Below, piece by piece: positions 50,021-60,174 of a stretch of 64,000 nt of DNA. The DNA is from Actinomadura luzonensis (GTDB taxonomy: Bacteria > Actinomycetota > Actinomycetes > Streptosporangiales > Streptosporangiaceae). The DNA lies in contig NZ_JAKRKC020000002.1 of NCBI RefSeq assembly GCF_022664455.2, forward strand, positions 930,001 to 994,000. Direction: 5' to 3'. Numbering within the stretch: the stretch's first letter is position 1; every line of letters starts with the position of its first letter. The translations under genes were made by a program, and so were the position numbers. The notes below the pieces were generated by a model. It worked only from the letters and a program-made list of their open reading frames with translations, ran no database searches and was not told the origin of the DNA.

Positions 50021-50808
50021 ATGAGCCATGCGGCGCCTGCCTTCCGCTACGACCTCGGCGTGCTCAAAGTGCGGCCTGGCAGCATCCATGTCCGGGACGC
50101 GTCGTCGGGGGCCGTGGTCTACGAGGGGCCCGACGCCGAAGCCGTACCCGCCCTCATGGACGAACTGGTCGGCTGGCTCAACGAAGGCGACCTCGACGCG
50201 CCGAGTTACGTGCGGGCCGCGATGGCGCACTTCAACCTGGTGAGCATCCACCCATGGCGGGACGGGAACGGCCGCATGTCGCGCGCGCTGCAGACCCTCA
50301 TCCTCGGCCGTGACCAGATCCTGACACCGGAGTTCTCCTCCATCGAGGAATGGCTGGGGAGCAGCGCACCACGATCGAGTACTACGACGTCCTCGGCGCG
50401 GTGGGCGGCCGGGGGTGGGATCCCCACGGCGACACGCTCGACTGGGTGCGCTTCTGTCTCAAGGCGCATCACCTGCAGGCGCAGAGGGTCCGGCGCCGGT
50501 TGTCGGAGGCGGGGGAGATCTGGTGACTGCTGGAGGAGCAGGTGGACGGCGACGGGCTCAACACGCGCGCCTTGTACGAGGCGTTCGTCAGCCGCCGCCT
50601 GCGTCGCAGCCGCTACCATGCCGACGAGGACCTGAGCCAAGGCCAGGCGGCCCGCGACCTGCGCGACCTCACCGCCACGCGATGGCTCCAGCCGTACGGC
50701 GAGACGAAGGGCCGTCACTACGAGGCGGGGCGGCCGCGGCTGGGCCGGCTCAAAGCCGAGTTCGCCGAGCGCGTCACACCCCTGCGGGACCCGTACCGCG
50801 AGCTGTAG
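50021..50808 (+). pseudogene. Decayed Fic-domain (AMP-transferase) gene
   Basis: The first frame from ATG 50021 contains the Fic core AALMAHFNLVSIHP-like region with HPWRDGNGRMSRALQT, the catalytic HPFxDGNGRxxR motif. At 50356-50359 a GGGG run appears to have lost one G: EEWLG should continue EQRTTIEYYDVLGAVGG, which is found in another frame. That frame has an in-frame TGA at 50524 (GEIW-stop-LLEEQVDGDG) and then runs on to 50808 as a winged-helix-like C-terminus. The usual N-terminal 100 or so residues are absent. Frameshift, nonsense codon and 5' truncation together indicate a true pseudogene. Confidence 0.85.
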
Positions 50809-51025
50809 CGACCAGCGCCGCGCTGCCTCGCCGCCCCGATTCCCGTAGGACCGATGACGCGGCACCTGGCAAGCACGGCCGGGCGTCGGCTCAGGCCAGT
50901 GCCACGCCCAGGGATGTCCCGTACGCCCGGTCCCGTACGCCCTGTCCTGCCCGCGACTGCCGGCTGCTTGTCGCATACCGCCGCCCGATCGGGCGCGGGC
51001 CGCTCACCCGGGGGTCGTGGATGCG

Positions 51026-51676
51026 TCAGGCGGCGGTCCGGACGACGTGCAGCAGTTCGGTCAGGACTTCCGTGTTGAGCTGGTACGCCAGCTTGACCTC
51101 GCGGATCATCCGGCGGCGTTCGCGCTCGTCCAGGTCGAGGCCGAGGGTGTCCAGGCGGGCGCGGTACTCGTTCTTGAAGCGGGGGAGGCTGCCCAGCTCG
51201 TCGAAGAAGTAGAAGTCGACGCCGCCGCCCTTGCCGTAGCCGTAGATCTTCTGGAGCTCCATGCGGATGAACTGGCCGCCGGACAGGTCGCCGAGGTAGC
51301 GGGTGTAGTGGTGGGCGACGTAGCCGCAGGGCCAGTCGGCCACCTGCTGGATGCGGGCCACGAGGGTGCGCGTGGACTTGGAAGGGCTTATGCGGTCACG
51401 CCAGGACGGGCCGTAGATGGTCGACAGGTCACGTTCCAGCGCGGGCTCGCGGTACAGCTCGGGGAAGACGAACGCGCCGGCGACCGGGTGGTCGGCCAGG
51501 GCGCGGGACACACCGTCGAGGGCGACGTACGCGAAGTAGTGCTGGGCCACCATCTCGCCGTATTCGTGCTCCGTCAGGCGGCCGGCCATGAGCTCGCTGA
51601 GGTAGCCCTCGGACTCCGCTGACTGGTGGTCTCCCCAGGTGGCGTTCTTCAAGGTTTCGGAGAACGGCGTTGTCAC
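51026..51676 (-). CDS. Biliverdin-producing heme oxygenase
   Basis: The 216-residue helical protein has the proximal heme ligand His17 in NATWGDHQSAE and the distal-helix motif YLGDLSGGQFIRMELQKIYGY, both diagnostic of HmuO/HO-1-type heme oxygenase. It opens heme to biliverdin, CO and iron with electrons from a reductase not encoded here. The length matches corynebacterial HmuO. ATG 51676 follows GTGGACC. Two matching palindromes upstream indicate a dedicated regulator. It is monocistronic, and no heme importer is adjacent. Confidence 0.94.
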   Translation of the reverse strand: MTTPFSETLKNATWGDHQSAESEGYLSELMAGRLTEHEYGEMVAQHYFAYVALDGVSRALADHPVAGAFVFPELYREPALERDLSTIYGPSWRDRISPSKSTRTLVARIQQVADWPCGYVAHHYTRYLGDLSGGQFIRMELQKIYGYGKGGGVDFYFFDELGSLPRFKNEYRARLDTLGLDLDERERRRMIREVKLAYQLNTEVLTELLHVVRTAA

Positions 51677-51700
51677 GGTCCACCCTCAATCGCACAGTAC

Positions 51701-51723
51701 TTTCATGACGAAGTGTCACAAAC
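51701..51723. promoter_or_regulatory. Heme oxygenase operator site 1
   Basis: A TGAC-N5-GTCA core (51706-51718) flanked by TTTCA and CAAA lies 25-47 bases upstream of the heme oxygenase start codon. It has the same core and spacing as site 2. Confidence 0.6.
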
Positions 51724-51744
51724 ACGCGGATAACACGTCAACCC

Positions 51745-51767
51745 TTTGATGACACCATGTCATCAAA
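51745..51767. promoter_or_regulatory. Heme oxygenase operator site 2
   Basis: Perfect 9-base arms TTTGATGAC and GTCATCAAA surround five bases. Its centre lies 44 bases, about four helical turns, from the centre of site 1. Confidence 0.68.
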
Positions 51768-51833
51768 ACCTACCTCCCTCTCCCTGTACCCGCTGACGTG
51801 GTCACTAGCTGGGGCGATCCGGTGGCGGAGCGG

Positions 51834-53195
51834 TCAGCGGGTGTAGCGGTGCTTGGCGCCCGGCGGGAAGTACTCCGGGTCGCCGCTCTCGCGCAGCCGG
51901 ACGAACGGCATCTGCTGGGGCGCCGGCACGTACGCGGCGAACTCGCTGTTCAGACGCAGGAGCTGGGCCAGGATCGACTGGCCGACGGCCTGCGCGACCT
52001 CGTCGGACGGCTTCTCGCCCGGCATCAGCTCCACGGTGACGGTCAGATGCCGGTCGCGGCGGGCGTCCTCCGCCACCTCCACGACGAACTTGCCGGTCAC
52101 CGCCCCCGCCACCTCCGGCTGCTCCAGGCCCACCGCGATGTTCTCCGGGTACACGTTCGCGCCGTAGTAGGAGACCGTGAAGTGGCTGCGGCCGAAGACG
52201 TACACGAAGGGCCGCTCGGCGCCGGGCGCCGACGGCTCGAACCCGTGGTCGCGGGCGAAGCCGAGCATGCGCGCGTACGGGAGCACGCCGCCCTGGTCGG
52301 CGATGTGATAGCGGATGAGCGGAATGCCGTTGTCGCCGGAGAACAGCAGCGTGCCCTCGTGCTCCTCGAAGAAGCGCACCTGCGGGTCGTACTGGAGGAG
52401 GGACGGCAGCCGGGACTCGCCGAACAGCTCCCTCGCCACATCGGGACGGGCCGCCAGGAAACGGCGCAACTCGACCGACAGCGGGGTCTCGTTGCCGAGG
52501 ACACCCGCGTCGGCGGTGCCGTACAGGGAGGCGATCCCGCGCAGCGGGTCGGCGATGCCGGCGCGCTCGCACACCAGCGTGCGCCACTCCTCGCTGAAGA
52601 CCTCGCCCGCCGTGACCAGCTTGAGGTTCCACTCAGGCCAGGGCAGGTCCTCGGTGTCGACGACGTTCTTCAGGAACGGCGGATAGCCGAGCAGGACGAC
52701 CTGGTCGAAGTGCGGAGCCAGCTCGGGCAGCACCCGGGCGATCTCCCTGCGGTCGGTGCCGGGCGCGACGACCGTGATCGGGTAGCCGCGCTCGGCCAGG
52801 TGGCGGCAGCAGTTCACGGTGAACAGGCCGCCCACCCAGGTGCCGAGGGCGAAGCAGACCACGGCGAGCGTACGGCGTTCGGCGGCGGCGAAGGAGTCGC
52901 GGAAGACCTCCTCGAAGCGCGCGGCGATGACCCGCTCGTCGGACGCCGAACGCGGCCAGAACGACGGGACACCGGTCGAACCGGACGACACGGCGATCAT
53001 GTCGCCGATCACGCCGTCCCGGCACAGGTCGGGCAGCGGGTGGCGGCGGACGTAGCCGTCCTTCGTGGTCATCGGCAGGCGCCGGAAGTCCTGCAGCGTC
53101 CGGACGCGGGCGGGGTCGACGCCGTGCTCGGCGAGGAACGCGCCGTAGGCGGGGACCGTTGTCGCCACGTGGTGGAAGAGCTCAACCGGATCCAT
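51834..53195 (-). CDS. Phenylacetate-CoA ligase (PaaK)-like adenylate-forming enzyme
   Basis: The 453-residue protein belongs to the PaaK branch of adenylate-forming enzymes. It has the P-loop AVSSGSTGVPSFWPRS, SLYGTADAGVLGNETPL, LIRYHIADQGG and VYVFGRSHFTVSYYGANVYPENI. Members activate aryl or acyl acids as CoA thioesters, or act in natural-product assembly. No phenylacetate genes are near. ATG 53195 lies six bases after TACAGT on its strand, so it is probably leaderless. Substrate unknown. Confidence 0.85.
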   Translation of the reverse strand: MDPVELFHHVATTVPAYGAFLAEHGVDPARVRTLQDFRRLPMTTKDGYVRRHPLPDLCRDGVIGDMIAVSSGSTGVPSFWPRSASDERVIAARFEEVFRDSFAAAERRTLAVVCFALGTWVGGLFTVNCCRHLAERGYPITVVAPGTDRREIARVLPELAPHFDQVVLLGYPPFLKNVVDTEDLPWPEWNLKLVTAGEVFSEEWRTLVCERAGIADPLRGIASLYGTADAGVLGNETPLSVELRRFLAARPDVARELFGESRLPSLLQYDPQVRFFEEHEGTLLFSGDNGIPLIRYHIADQGGVLPYARMLGFARDHGFEPSAPGAERPFVYVFGRSHFTVSYYGANVYPENIAVGLEQPEVAGAVTGKFVVEVAEDARRDRHLTVTVELMPGEKPSDEVAQAVGQSILAQLLRLNSEFAAYVPAPQQMPFVRLRESGDPEYFPPGAKHRYTR

Positions 53196-53207
53196 CAGCC
53201 GACTGTA
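53193..53207 (-). promoter_or_regulatory. Leaderless-type -10 of the PaaK-like gene
   Basis: On the minus strand TACAGT (53202-53207) is followed after six bases by the ATG. Confidence 0.5.
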
Positions 53208-53612
53208 CGACCCCTCCTCCCACCCCGCACCCACCTCCACCGCGAGCTCCCACCTCTCTCTCACGCTCCCGACCGCCCACCTCACGCTCCCCATCGCGTC
53301 GGCCCACTCACTGCTTCGACCGGATTCCCCATTGCTCCGGCCGGGCTTCCGTCTGTCCTGGCTGGGCTTCCGACGGCCCCAGCTGGATTTCCCACTGCCC
53401 AGCGGCGGTGTGGGATTCCGGGGCCTTGTCCGGCTGACAAGCCCCGGTCCGGGGGCATGGCCCGGCCGTCGTCCCGTCGTCCCGTCGTCCCGGCGGCCTG
53501 GGTGCCACGGCCCGGCTTACGGCGCTCAACATCGCCGTTGGCGCTCACCGCCGTTCGGTGTGTCCCGTCGTACTGCGCTCCGCCTCCGTTGGCTGCTGTC
53601 GGCTCCGGACGG
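53208..53612. other. Intergenic region with hairpin and short repeats
   Basis: This roughly 400-base stretch holds no credible gene. ORFs crossing it have poor codon bias and no similarity I recognise. It contains the hairpin at 53420-53445, a GC-rich CCCCGG/CCGGGG stem right after it, and a short GTCCCGTC tandem repeat near 53470. Confidence 0.6.
53420..53445. terminator. Terminator-like hairpin
   Basis: GGGGCCTTGTC pairs with GACAAGCCCC (one bulge) across a 5-base loop. It lies 168 bases beyond the stop of the leftward response regulator. Confidence 0.5.
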
Positions 53613-54278
53613 TCATTCGCCGGGGCGCACCAGGCCGTTCTCGTACGCCCAGACGATGGCCTGTGCTCGGTCACGCAGCCCCAGCTTCATCAGCACGCGC
53701 CCCACATGCGTCTTCACCGTCTGCTCGGCCACGAAGAGCTTGCCGGCGATCTCCTGGTTGGACAGTGCCTGTGCGACCAGCGTGAGCACTTCCGTCTCCC
53801 GCTCGGTCAGCTCGGCCAGCCTGCGCCCGGCCGCCGTCGGGCGCGGTGCGCCCAGGCGGGCGAACTCGTGGATCAGCCGCCTGGTGATCTGCGGGGCGAG
53901 CAACGCGTCGCCGGCCGCCACCACCCGCACCGCCTCGGCGAGCTGCGCCGCCGAGGCGTCCTTCAGCAGGAAGCCGCTCGCTCCCGCGCGCAGCGCCTCG
54001 TACACGTAGTCGTCGAGGTCGAACGTCGTCAGGATCAGCACTTTCGGCGCGGACCGCGCGCGGCTCGACAACAGCTCCCTGGTGGCCTCAAGGCCGTTCA
54101 TGACCGGCATCCGCACGTCCATGAGCACGACGTCCGGGGCGAGTTCGGCCGCGCGGCGGACGGCCTCCCGGCCGTCGGCCGCCTCGCCCACGACCTCGAT
54201 GTCCGGCTGCCCGCTCAGGAACACCGTGAACCCGGTGCGCACCATGCCCTGGTCGTCAGCGATCAACACGCGGATCAC
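53613..54278 (-). CDS. LuxR/NarL-family response regulator
   Basis: The 221-residue protein has a receiver domain (VIRVLIADDQGMVRTGF; phospho-Asp in VVLMDVRMPVMNG; Lys in FLLKDAS) and a C-terminal LuxR helix-turn-helix (LTERETEVLTLVAQALSNQEIAGKLFVAEQTVKTHVGRVLMKLGLRDRAQAIVWAYE). The GTG at 54278 has GGGAGG at eight bases; a TTG 11 codons upstream has no such site. It lies 42 bases after the histidine kinase gene and is its partner. Confidence 0.95.
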   Translation of the reverse strand: MIRVLIADDQGMVRTGFTVFLSGQPDIEVVGEAADGREAVRRAAELAPDVVLMDVRMPVMNGLEATRELLSSRARSAPKVLILTTFDLDDYVYEALRAGASGFLLKDASAAQLAEAVRVVAAGDALLAPQITRRLIHEFARLGAPRPTAAGRRLAELTERETEVLTLVAQALSNQEIAGKLFVAEQTVKTHVGRVLMKLGLRDRAQAIVWAYENGLVRPGE

Positions 54279-54320
54279 CCGCGCCTCCCTCTTCCCGGTC
54301 AGGCCGTGCAAGCTTCGTCG

Positions 54321-55895
54321 TCATCGTGAAGACTCCTCCGTGACGGGGAGTCTCGCTCTCACCTCGAACCCTCCACCCGGCGCCGGGCCCGCCTCCAGGG
54401 CGCCGCCCAGCAGGGCCGCCCGTTCGCGCATGCCCACCAGGCCCTGCCCGGCGCCCGGCGGGCCGCCCGGCGCCGTTCCTGGGCCGTTGGCGACGCGTAA
54501 CCGCAGCTCCTCGCCCTCACGGGCGAGCTCGATGGCCACGGCCGCGCCGGGTGCGTGCCGCATGACGTTGCTCAGCGACTCCTGGACGATCCGGTACGCC
54601 GACAGCCCCACCGCCGGGCCGAGCCCGTCCAGCGGGCCCGACCGTTTGACGACAACGGCCAGCCCGGCGGAGCGGGCGTTGGCGACCAGCTCGTCGACGC
54701 GGCCGAGCCCCGGCTGCGGCGTGGTCTCGGCACGGCCCTCCCCGTCGCGCAGGACCCCCAGCACCTGCCGCAGCTCGGCGATGGCCTCCAGCGACAGGTG
54801 CCTGATCTCCGCCAGGCCCGCCTCCAGCTGCGCCGGGTCGCCCTTGGCCTTGAGCGGGACGGCCTCCGCCTGGATCGCGATCACCGACATGTGGTGGGCG
54901 ACCACGTCGTGCAGCTCGCGGGCGATGCGGGCGCGCTCCTGCAGCGCCGCCTGCGCGTCCTGTGCGAGCCGGCTGCGCCGCTCCTCCTCGGCGAGGCGGG
55001 AGGTGGCGGTGCGCCGCACCCGCACGTTGTGGCCGAACAGCACGACCACGGTCACCGCGACCGTGACGATCACCATCGAGTCGGGCTGCACGATCCACGC
55101 CGTCAGCACCGTGAGGACCCAGACCGCCAGCGTGATCCGCCGGTCGCAGCGTACGGCGACCGAGTAGAGCACGAGCAGGTAGGACAGGACCGTGGGCGCC
55201 GAGTACGGCGGATCGTTGGCGCCCGCCCGGATGCTGGTCCACAGGGCGACGGGCAGCAGCGCGAACGCCGTCCGCCAGGCGGCGAGGGGCCAGCGGTCGC
55301 GCAGCGCGATCGGCAGGGCGGCCGCGACGGCGTTGACGTAGGCGAACAGCTCCGCGATCGGGCCAGGGCCGGACGAGGGGACCGAGCCTCGCAGGATCAA
55401 GTCGAGCACCATCGACTGCGTGGCGCCGAACATCGCCAGGGCCAGTGCCAGCTCCGCCAGCTGCACGAGGCTGACGGTCTGAAGCGGGATGAGGCCCGTC
55501 AGAGAGGGAGGCACGGTGAGTGAGAGGCGGCGGGAGCGGGGTGGGGGCGGGTCGGCGTCGCCTCGGAACAGGGCGAGGGCGAAGGGGCGGATGGTCGCCG
55601 AGGTCAGCTTGTGCCAGCGGGAAGGGGGCGCTTCCTTCGGCCGGTCGCCGCCTGGCCGCTCGCGCCCCGGCTGGTTGCTGCCCGGCTGGTCGGAGTCCGG
55701 CCCGTCGCTGCCCGGCCCGTCGCTGTCCGGCCCGTCGCTGCCCGGTCCGCTGGAATCCGGTGCGCCGGAGTCCGGTTCGTTGAGGTCTGGTTCGTCGGGG
55801 CCTGGGGTGCCGTCGTCGGGGGCTGAGGAGGCTGTGGGGGTGGCGTCCGTGGGCGGTGGTGGGGGGTTGCGGGGGTGCCGCCGGAGGGACATCAC
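54321..55895 (-). CDS. NarL-type sensor histidine kinase with repeat-rich N-terminus
   Basis: The 524-residue kinase has about 95 acidic, low-complexity cytoplasmic residues (PDSSGPGSDGPDSDGPGS and similar), about five transmembrane helices, a dimerisation box ERARIARELHDVVAHHMSVIAIQAEA (HisKA_3, phospho-His in ELHD) and an ATPase domain with GQGLVGMRERAALLGG. It is the DesK/LiaS-like class common in actinomycetes. The GTG at 55895 is six bases after TAGCCT on its strand. A TTA codon lies at 54498. The signal is unknown. Confidence 0.9.
   Translation of the reverse strand: MMSLRRHPRNPPPPPTDATPTASSAPDDGTPGPDEPDLNEPDSGAPDSSGPGSDGPDSDGPGSDGPDSDQPGSNQPGRERPGGDRPKEAPPSRWHKLTSATIRPFALALFRGDADPPPPRSRRLSLTVPPSLTGLIPLQTVSLVQLAELALALAMFGATQSMVLDLILRGSVPSSGPGPIAELFAYVNAVAAALPIALRDRWPLAAWRTAFALLPVALWTSIRAGANDPPYSAPTVLSYLLVLYSVAVRCDRRITLAVWVLTVLTAWIVQPDSMVIVTVAVTVVVLFGHNVRVRRTATSRLAEEERRSRLAQDAQAALQERARIARELHDVVAHHMSVIAIQAEAVPLKAKGDPAQLEAGLAEIRHLSLEAIAELRQVLGVLRDGEGRAETTPQPGLGRVDELVANARSAGLAVVVKRSGPLDGLGPAVGLSAYRIVQESLSNVMRHAPGAAVAIELAREGEELRLRVANGPGTAPGGPPGAGQGLVGMRERAALLGGALEAGPAPGGGFEVRARLPVTEESSR
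55680..55800. repeat. 15-bp coding repeats in the kinase N-terminus
   Basis: Repeats of about 15 bases (GGCCCGTCGCTGCCC-like on the plus strand) encode the alternating SDGPD and SDGPG pentapeptides. Confidence 0.75.
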
Positions 55896-55907
55896 GGGTC
55901 AAGGCTA
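55893..55907 (-). promoter_or_regulatory. Leaderless-type -10 of the NarL-type kinase gene
   Basis: On the minus strand TAGCCT (55902-55907) precedes the GTG start by six bases. Confidence 0.5.
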
Positions 55908-56037
55908 CGGACGCCGCACCTGCCCGTCGTCACCCCTTGGTTTGATTCCGTTCCTCAACCCGAGGTACTGCTTACATGATTACGATCGCCCTGAGCGAAC
56001 ATCACCAAGGAAGGGAACAACAGCAGGCTCCAATTGA

Positions 56038-56056
56038 TTGAGTCGGTATAACTCAA
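56038..56056. promoter_or_regulatory. HAIR element (HspR binding site) upstream of lon
   Basis: TTGAGT-N7-ACTCAA matches the core of the HspR-associated inverted repeat (CTTGAGT-N7-ACTCAAG) and ends 15 bases before the lon start codon. A -10-like TATAAC lies inside it, so bound HspR would block transcription. Confidence 0.85.
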
Positions 56057-56071
56057 CCCTTTGGAGTTCGC

Positions 56072-58429
<2,358 letters not shown>

Positions 58430-58576
58430 CCCGCAGCAGCGGGATGGGTGCCCGAGCTGCCCGTCGTCCGAGGAGGACGGCGGGCAGCGGCATGTCGGCG
58501 GACGGGGGCGCGGCGGAGTCAAGGGAGGGGCGAGGCGGCCCCGGAGGGCGGTCTCCGGGGCCGGGTTCGCGGTGGG

Positions 58577-59011
58577 TCAGCCTTCGCCGTGGGAGTCGTC
58601 GGTGATCAGCAGGGACTCCAGCTCTGTCAGCAACGCCACCGCCCGCCCGGCGTCCGCCGGGTCGCGCAGCGCCTCGCGCAGTACCTCGTCCACCGGCGTG
58701 GTGGCCCGCCGGAAGAGCGCGTGCATGGCGACGTCGGCCACCTTGACCTGCGTCCGCCGCCCGTCCTCCGGGTCCTGGCCGGTCTCCAGGATGCCGCGCT
58801 CGCGCATCCGCGCCACCGACGCCGACACGTGGCTCTGGGCGAAGCCGGTGCGGGCCTGGATGTCCCGGACCGCGCTGCCCGGGTGCCGCAGCACGTCGAC
58901 GAAGACGGCCTCCTCGCCGGGGGTGAGCACGGGCCGGCCCGTTCCGGTGTCCGTCGCCTTGGCCAGCTCCACCAGCCGCCGGCCCAGCCGGCGCATCCTC
59001 GCGATGTTCAT
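58577..59011 (-). CDS. MarR-family transcriptional regulator
   Basis: The 144-residue protein has a winged helix-turn-helix (LTPGEEAVFVDVLRHPGSAVRDIQARTGFAQSHVSASVARMRERGILETGQDPEDGRRTQVKVAD). On its strand TAATAT lies seven bases before the ATG at 59011, favouring this start and a leaderless mRNA; the ATG at 59020 would add three residues. It is divergent from the methyltransferase gene with a shared palindromic operator, so it probably represses both. Confidence 0.9.
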   Translation of the reverse strand: MNIARMRRLGRRLVELAKATDTGTGRPVLTPGEEAVFVDVLRHPGSAVRDIQARTGFAQSHVSASVARMRERGILETGQDPEDGRRTQVKVADVAMHALFRRATTPVDEVLREALRDPADAGRAVALLTELESLLITDDSHGEG

Positions 59012-59018
59012 GCCTGGC

Positions 59019-59024
59019 ATATTA
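59019..59024 (-). promoter_or_regulatory. -10 of the MarR gene
   Basis: TAATAT on the minus strand overlaps the left edge of the operator and stands seven bases before the ATG at 59011. Confidence 0.5.
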
Positions 59025-59040
59025 CATCTCTAGCGATGTA
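59023..59040. promoter_or_regulatory. MarR operator between divergent genes
   Basis: TACATCTCTAGCGATGTA is an 18-base palindrome with one mismatched pair (TACATC and GATGTA arms around CTAG). It overlaps the -10 hexamers of both divergent leaderless promoters. Confidence 0.75.
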
Positions 59041-59044
59041 TCGT
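59039..59044 (+). promoter_or_regulatory. -10 of the methyltransferase gene
   Basis: TATCGT shares two bases with the MarR operator and lies seven bases before the ATG at 59052. Confidence 0.6.
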
Positions 59045-59051
59045 TGCCGAT

Positions 59052-59843
59052 ATGACTGAGCTTCCGGACGTGGCGAGGACGGCGATCGGCGCGGCCCGCC
59101 TCCGCGCGCAGGAGAGCGAGCGGCCCGACCGGCTCTTCGACGACCCCTACGCCAAGGCGTTCGCGACGGGCGAGGGACCGGTGCGCGAGCTGTTCGCCGA
59201 CCATCTCGCCTTCCGCACCCGCTTCTTCGACGACCACCTCCTCGGCGCCGGCCTGAGCCAGGTGGTGCTGGTGGCCGCCGGGCTCGACAGCCGCGCCTAC
59301 CGGCTGCCCTGGCCGCCCGGCCTGCGGCTGTTCGAGCTGGACCTGCCCGAGCTGCTGGCGTACAAGGACGGCGTGCTCGCCCGGCTGGGCGCCGAGCCGC
59401 GGTGCGAGCGCGTCCCCGTGCCCGTGGACCTGCGCGAGGACTGGCCGGCGGCGTTGCGCGCGGCCGGGTTCGACCCGGCGGTCCCGGCCGCCTGGCTGGC
59501 CGAGGGGCTGCTCATCTACCTGAGCGCGGCGGAGGCGGGGGAGCTGCTGACCCGGATCGGGGCCCTGGCCGCGCCCGGCAGCAGCCTGGCCTTCGAGCAC
59601 GACGCCGGCGGCGCCGCCCGCCTGATGGCGGCGGCCCGCACCAGGCCGGCCATGGGCCGGCTGGCCGAGCTGTGGAAGGGCGGCCTCGGCGAGGACGCCC
59701 CCGCCTGGCTCGCCGCCCGCGGCTGGCGCCCGCGCACCGTCGGGCGGGCCGAGCTGGCCGAACGCTACGGCCGCCGCTGGGAGGGCGCCGGCGGCTTCCT
59801 CACCGCCCTGAGGCAGGGCCCGGCGGGTTCCCCGCCGCTCTGA
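59052..59843 (+). CDS. SAM-dependent methyltransferase of the TIGR00027 (leucine carboxyl methyltransferase-like) family
   Basis: The 263-residue protein has RPDRLFDDPYAKAF, the SAM motif QVVLVAAGLDSRAYRL, acidic ELDLPELLAYK and the late AWLAEGLLIYLS, all typical of the mycobacterial TIGR00027 family of putative methyltransferases. Their substrates are largely unknown. It is the target gene of the divergent MarR regulator. The start codon has no ribosome-binding site but sits seven bases after TATCGT, so the mRNA is probably leaderless. Confidence 0.9.
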   Translation: MTELPDVARTAIGAARLRAQESERPDRLFDDPYAKAFATGEGPVRELFADHLAFRTRFFDDHLLGAGLSQVVLVAAGLDSRAYRLPWPPGLRLFELDLPELLAYKDGVLARLGAEPRCERVPVPVDLREDWPAALRAAGFDPAVPAAWLAEGLLIYLSAAEAGELLTRIGALAAPGSSLAFEHDAGGAARLMAAARTRPAMGRLAELWKGGLGEDAPAWLAARGWRPRTVGRAELAERYGRRWEGAGGFLTALRQGPAGSPPL

Positions 59844-59943
59844 GGCGGGTGCGGGCGGCTTCCTCGCCGTCCTGAGGCGAGGTCGGCGGCCTTCTCGCCG
59901 TCCTGAGGATCGGCCGGCGTGACGGAGATCACGCGAAGGGTGC

Positions 59944-59970
59944 GGAATAGGGGAATCTTCCCTGACCGTT
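59944..59970 (+). promoter_or_regulatory. SigR-like promoter candidate for metNIQ
   Basis: GGAAT (59944-59948) and GTT (59968-59970) are 19 bases apart, within the known range for the thiol-stress sigma factor SigR (GGAAT-N18/19-GTT). The motif is short, so chance is possible. Confidence 0.35.
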
Positions 59971-60108
59971 AGCAACGGCGTGAACGAGGCATACGCGATC
60001 GACCACGGCGCCCGCCGGGCCGCCACGTGTTGTCGCATGCGTATGGGGCGAATGCCGGCCCGTTAGACGAGACCCGCCCGCCCGTTCCCCTCGATGTCGA
60101 AGGTCACC

Positions 60109-60174
60109 ATGATCGCACCCGCTTTCGTGCTGCGCAGGCTGAGCCACCTGCCGTTCCACCCGGGCACCCGCTGA
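60109..60174 (+). CDS. Putative leader peptide of the metNIQ operon
   Basis: The 21-codon ORF (MIAPAFVLRRLSHLPF then HPGTR) has G or C in the third position of nearly every codon, well above random, and ends where a perfect 6-base stem-loop begins. The LRR-SHLPF core recalls the short leader peptides with an RRHVDL-type core found before actinobacterial sulfur-uptake and cysteine genes, but it lacks Cys and has Met only at the start. AAGGT lies eight bases before the ATG. It could sense translation rate or amino-acid supply by attenuation. Confidence 0.45.
   Translation: MIAPAFVLRRLSHLPFHPGTR

Noticed and set aside
53282..53674. A 130-codon minus-strand ORF between the PaaK-like ligase and the response regulator
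   Set aside because: It overlaps the 3' end of the response regulator gene in another frame, has poor third-position bias and repetitive Trp/Gly/Pro content; treated as non-coding.
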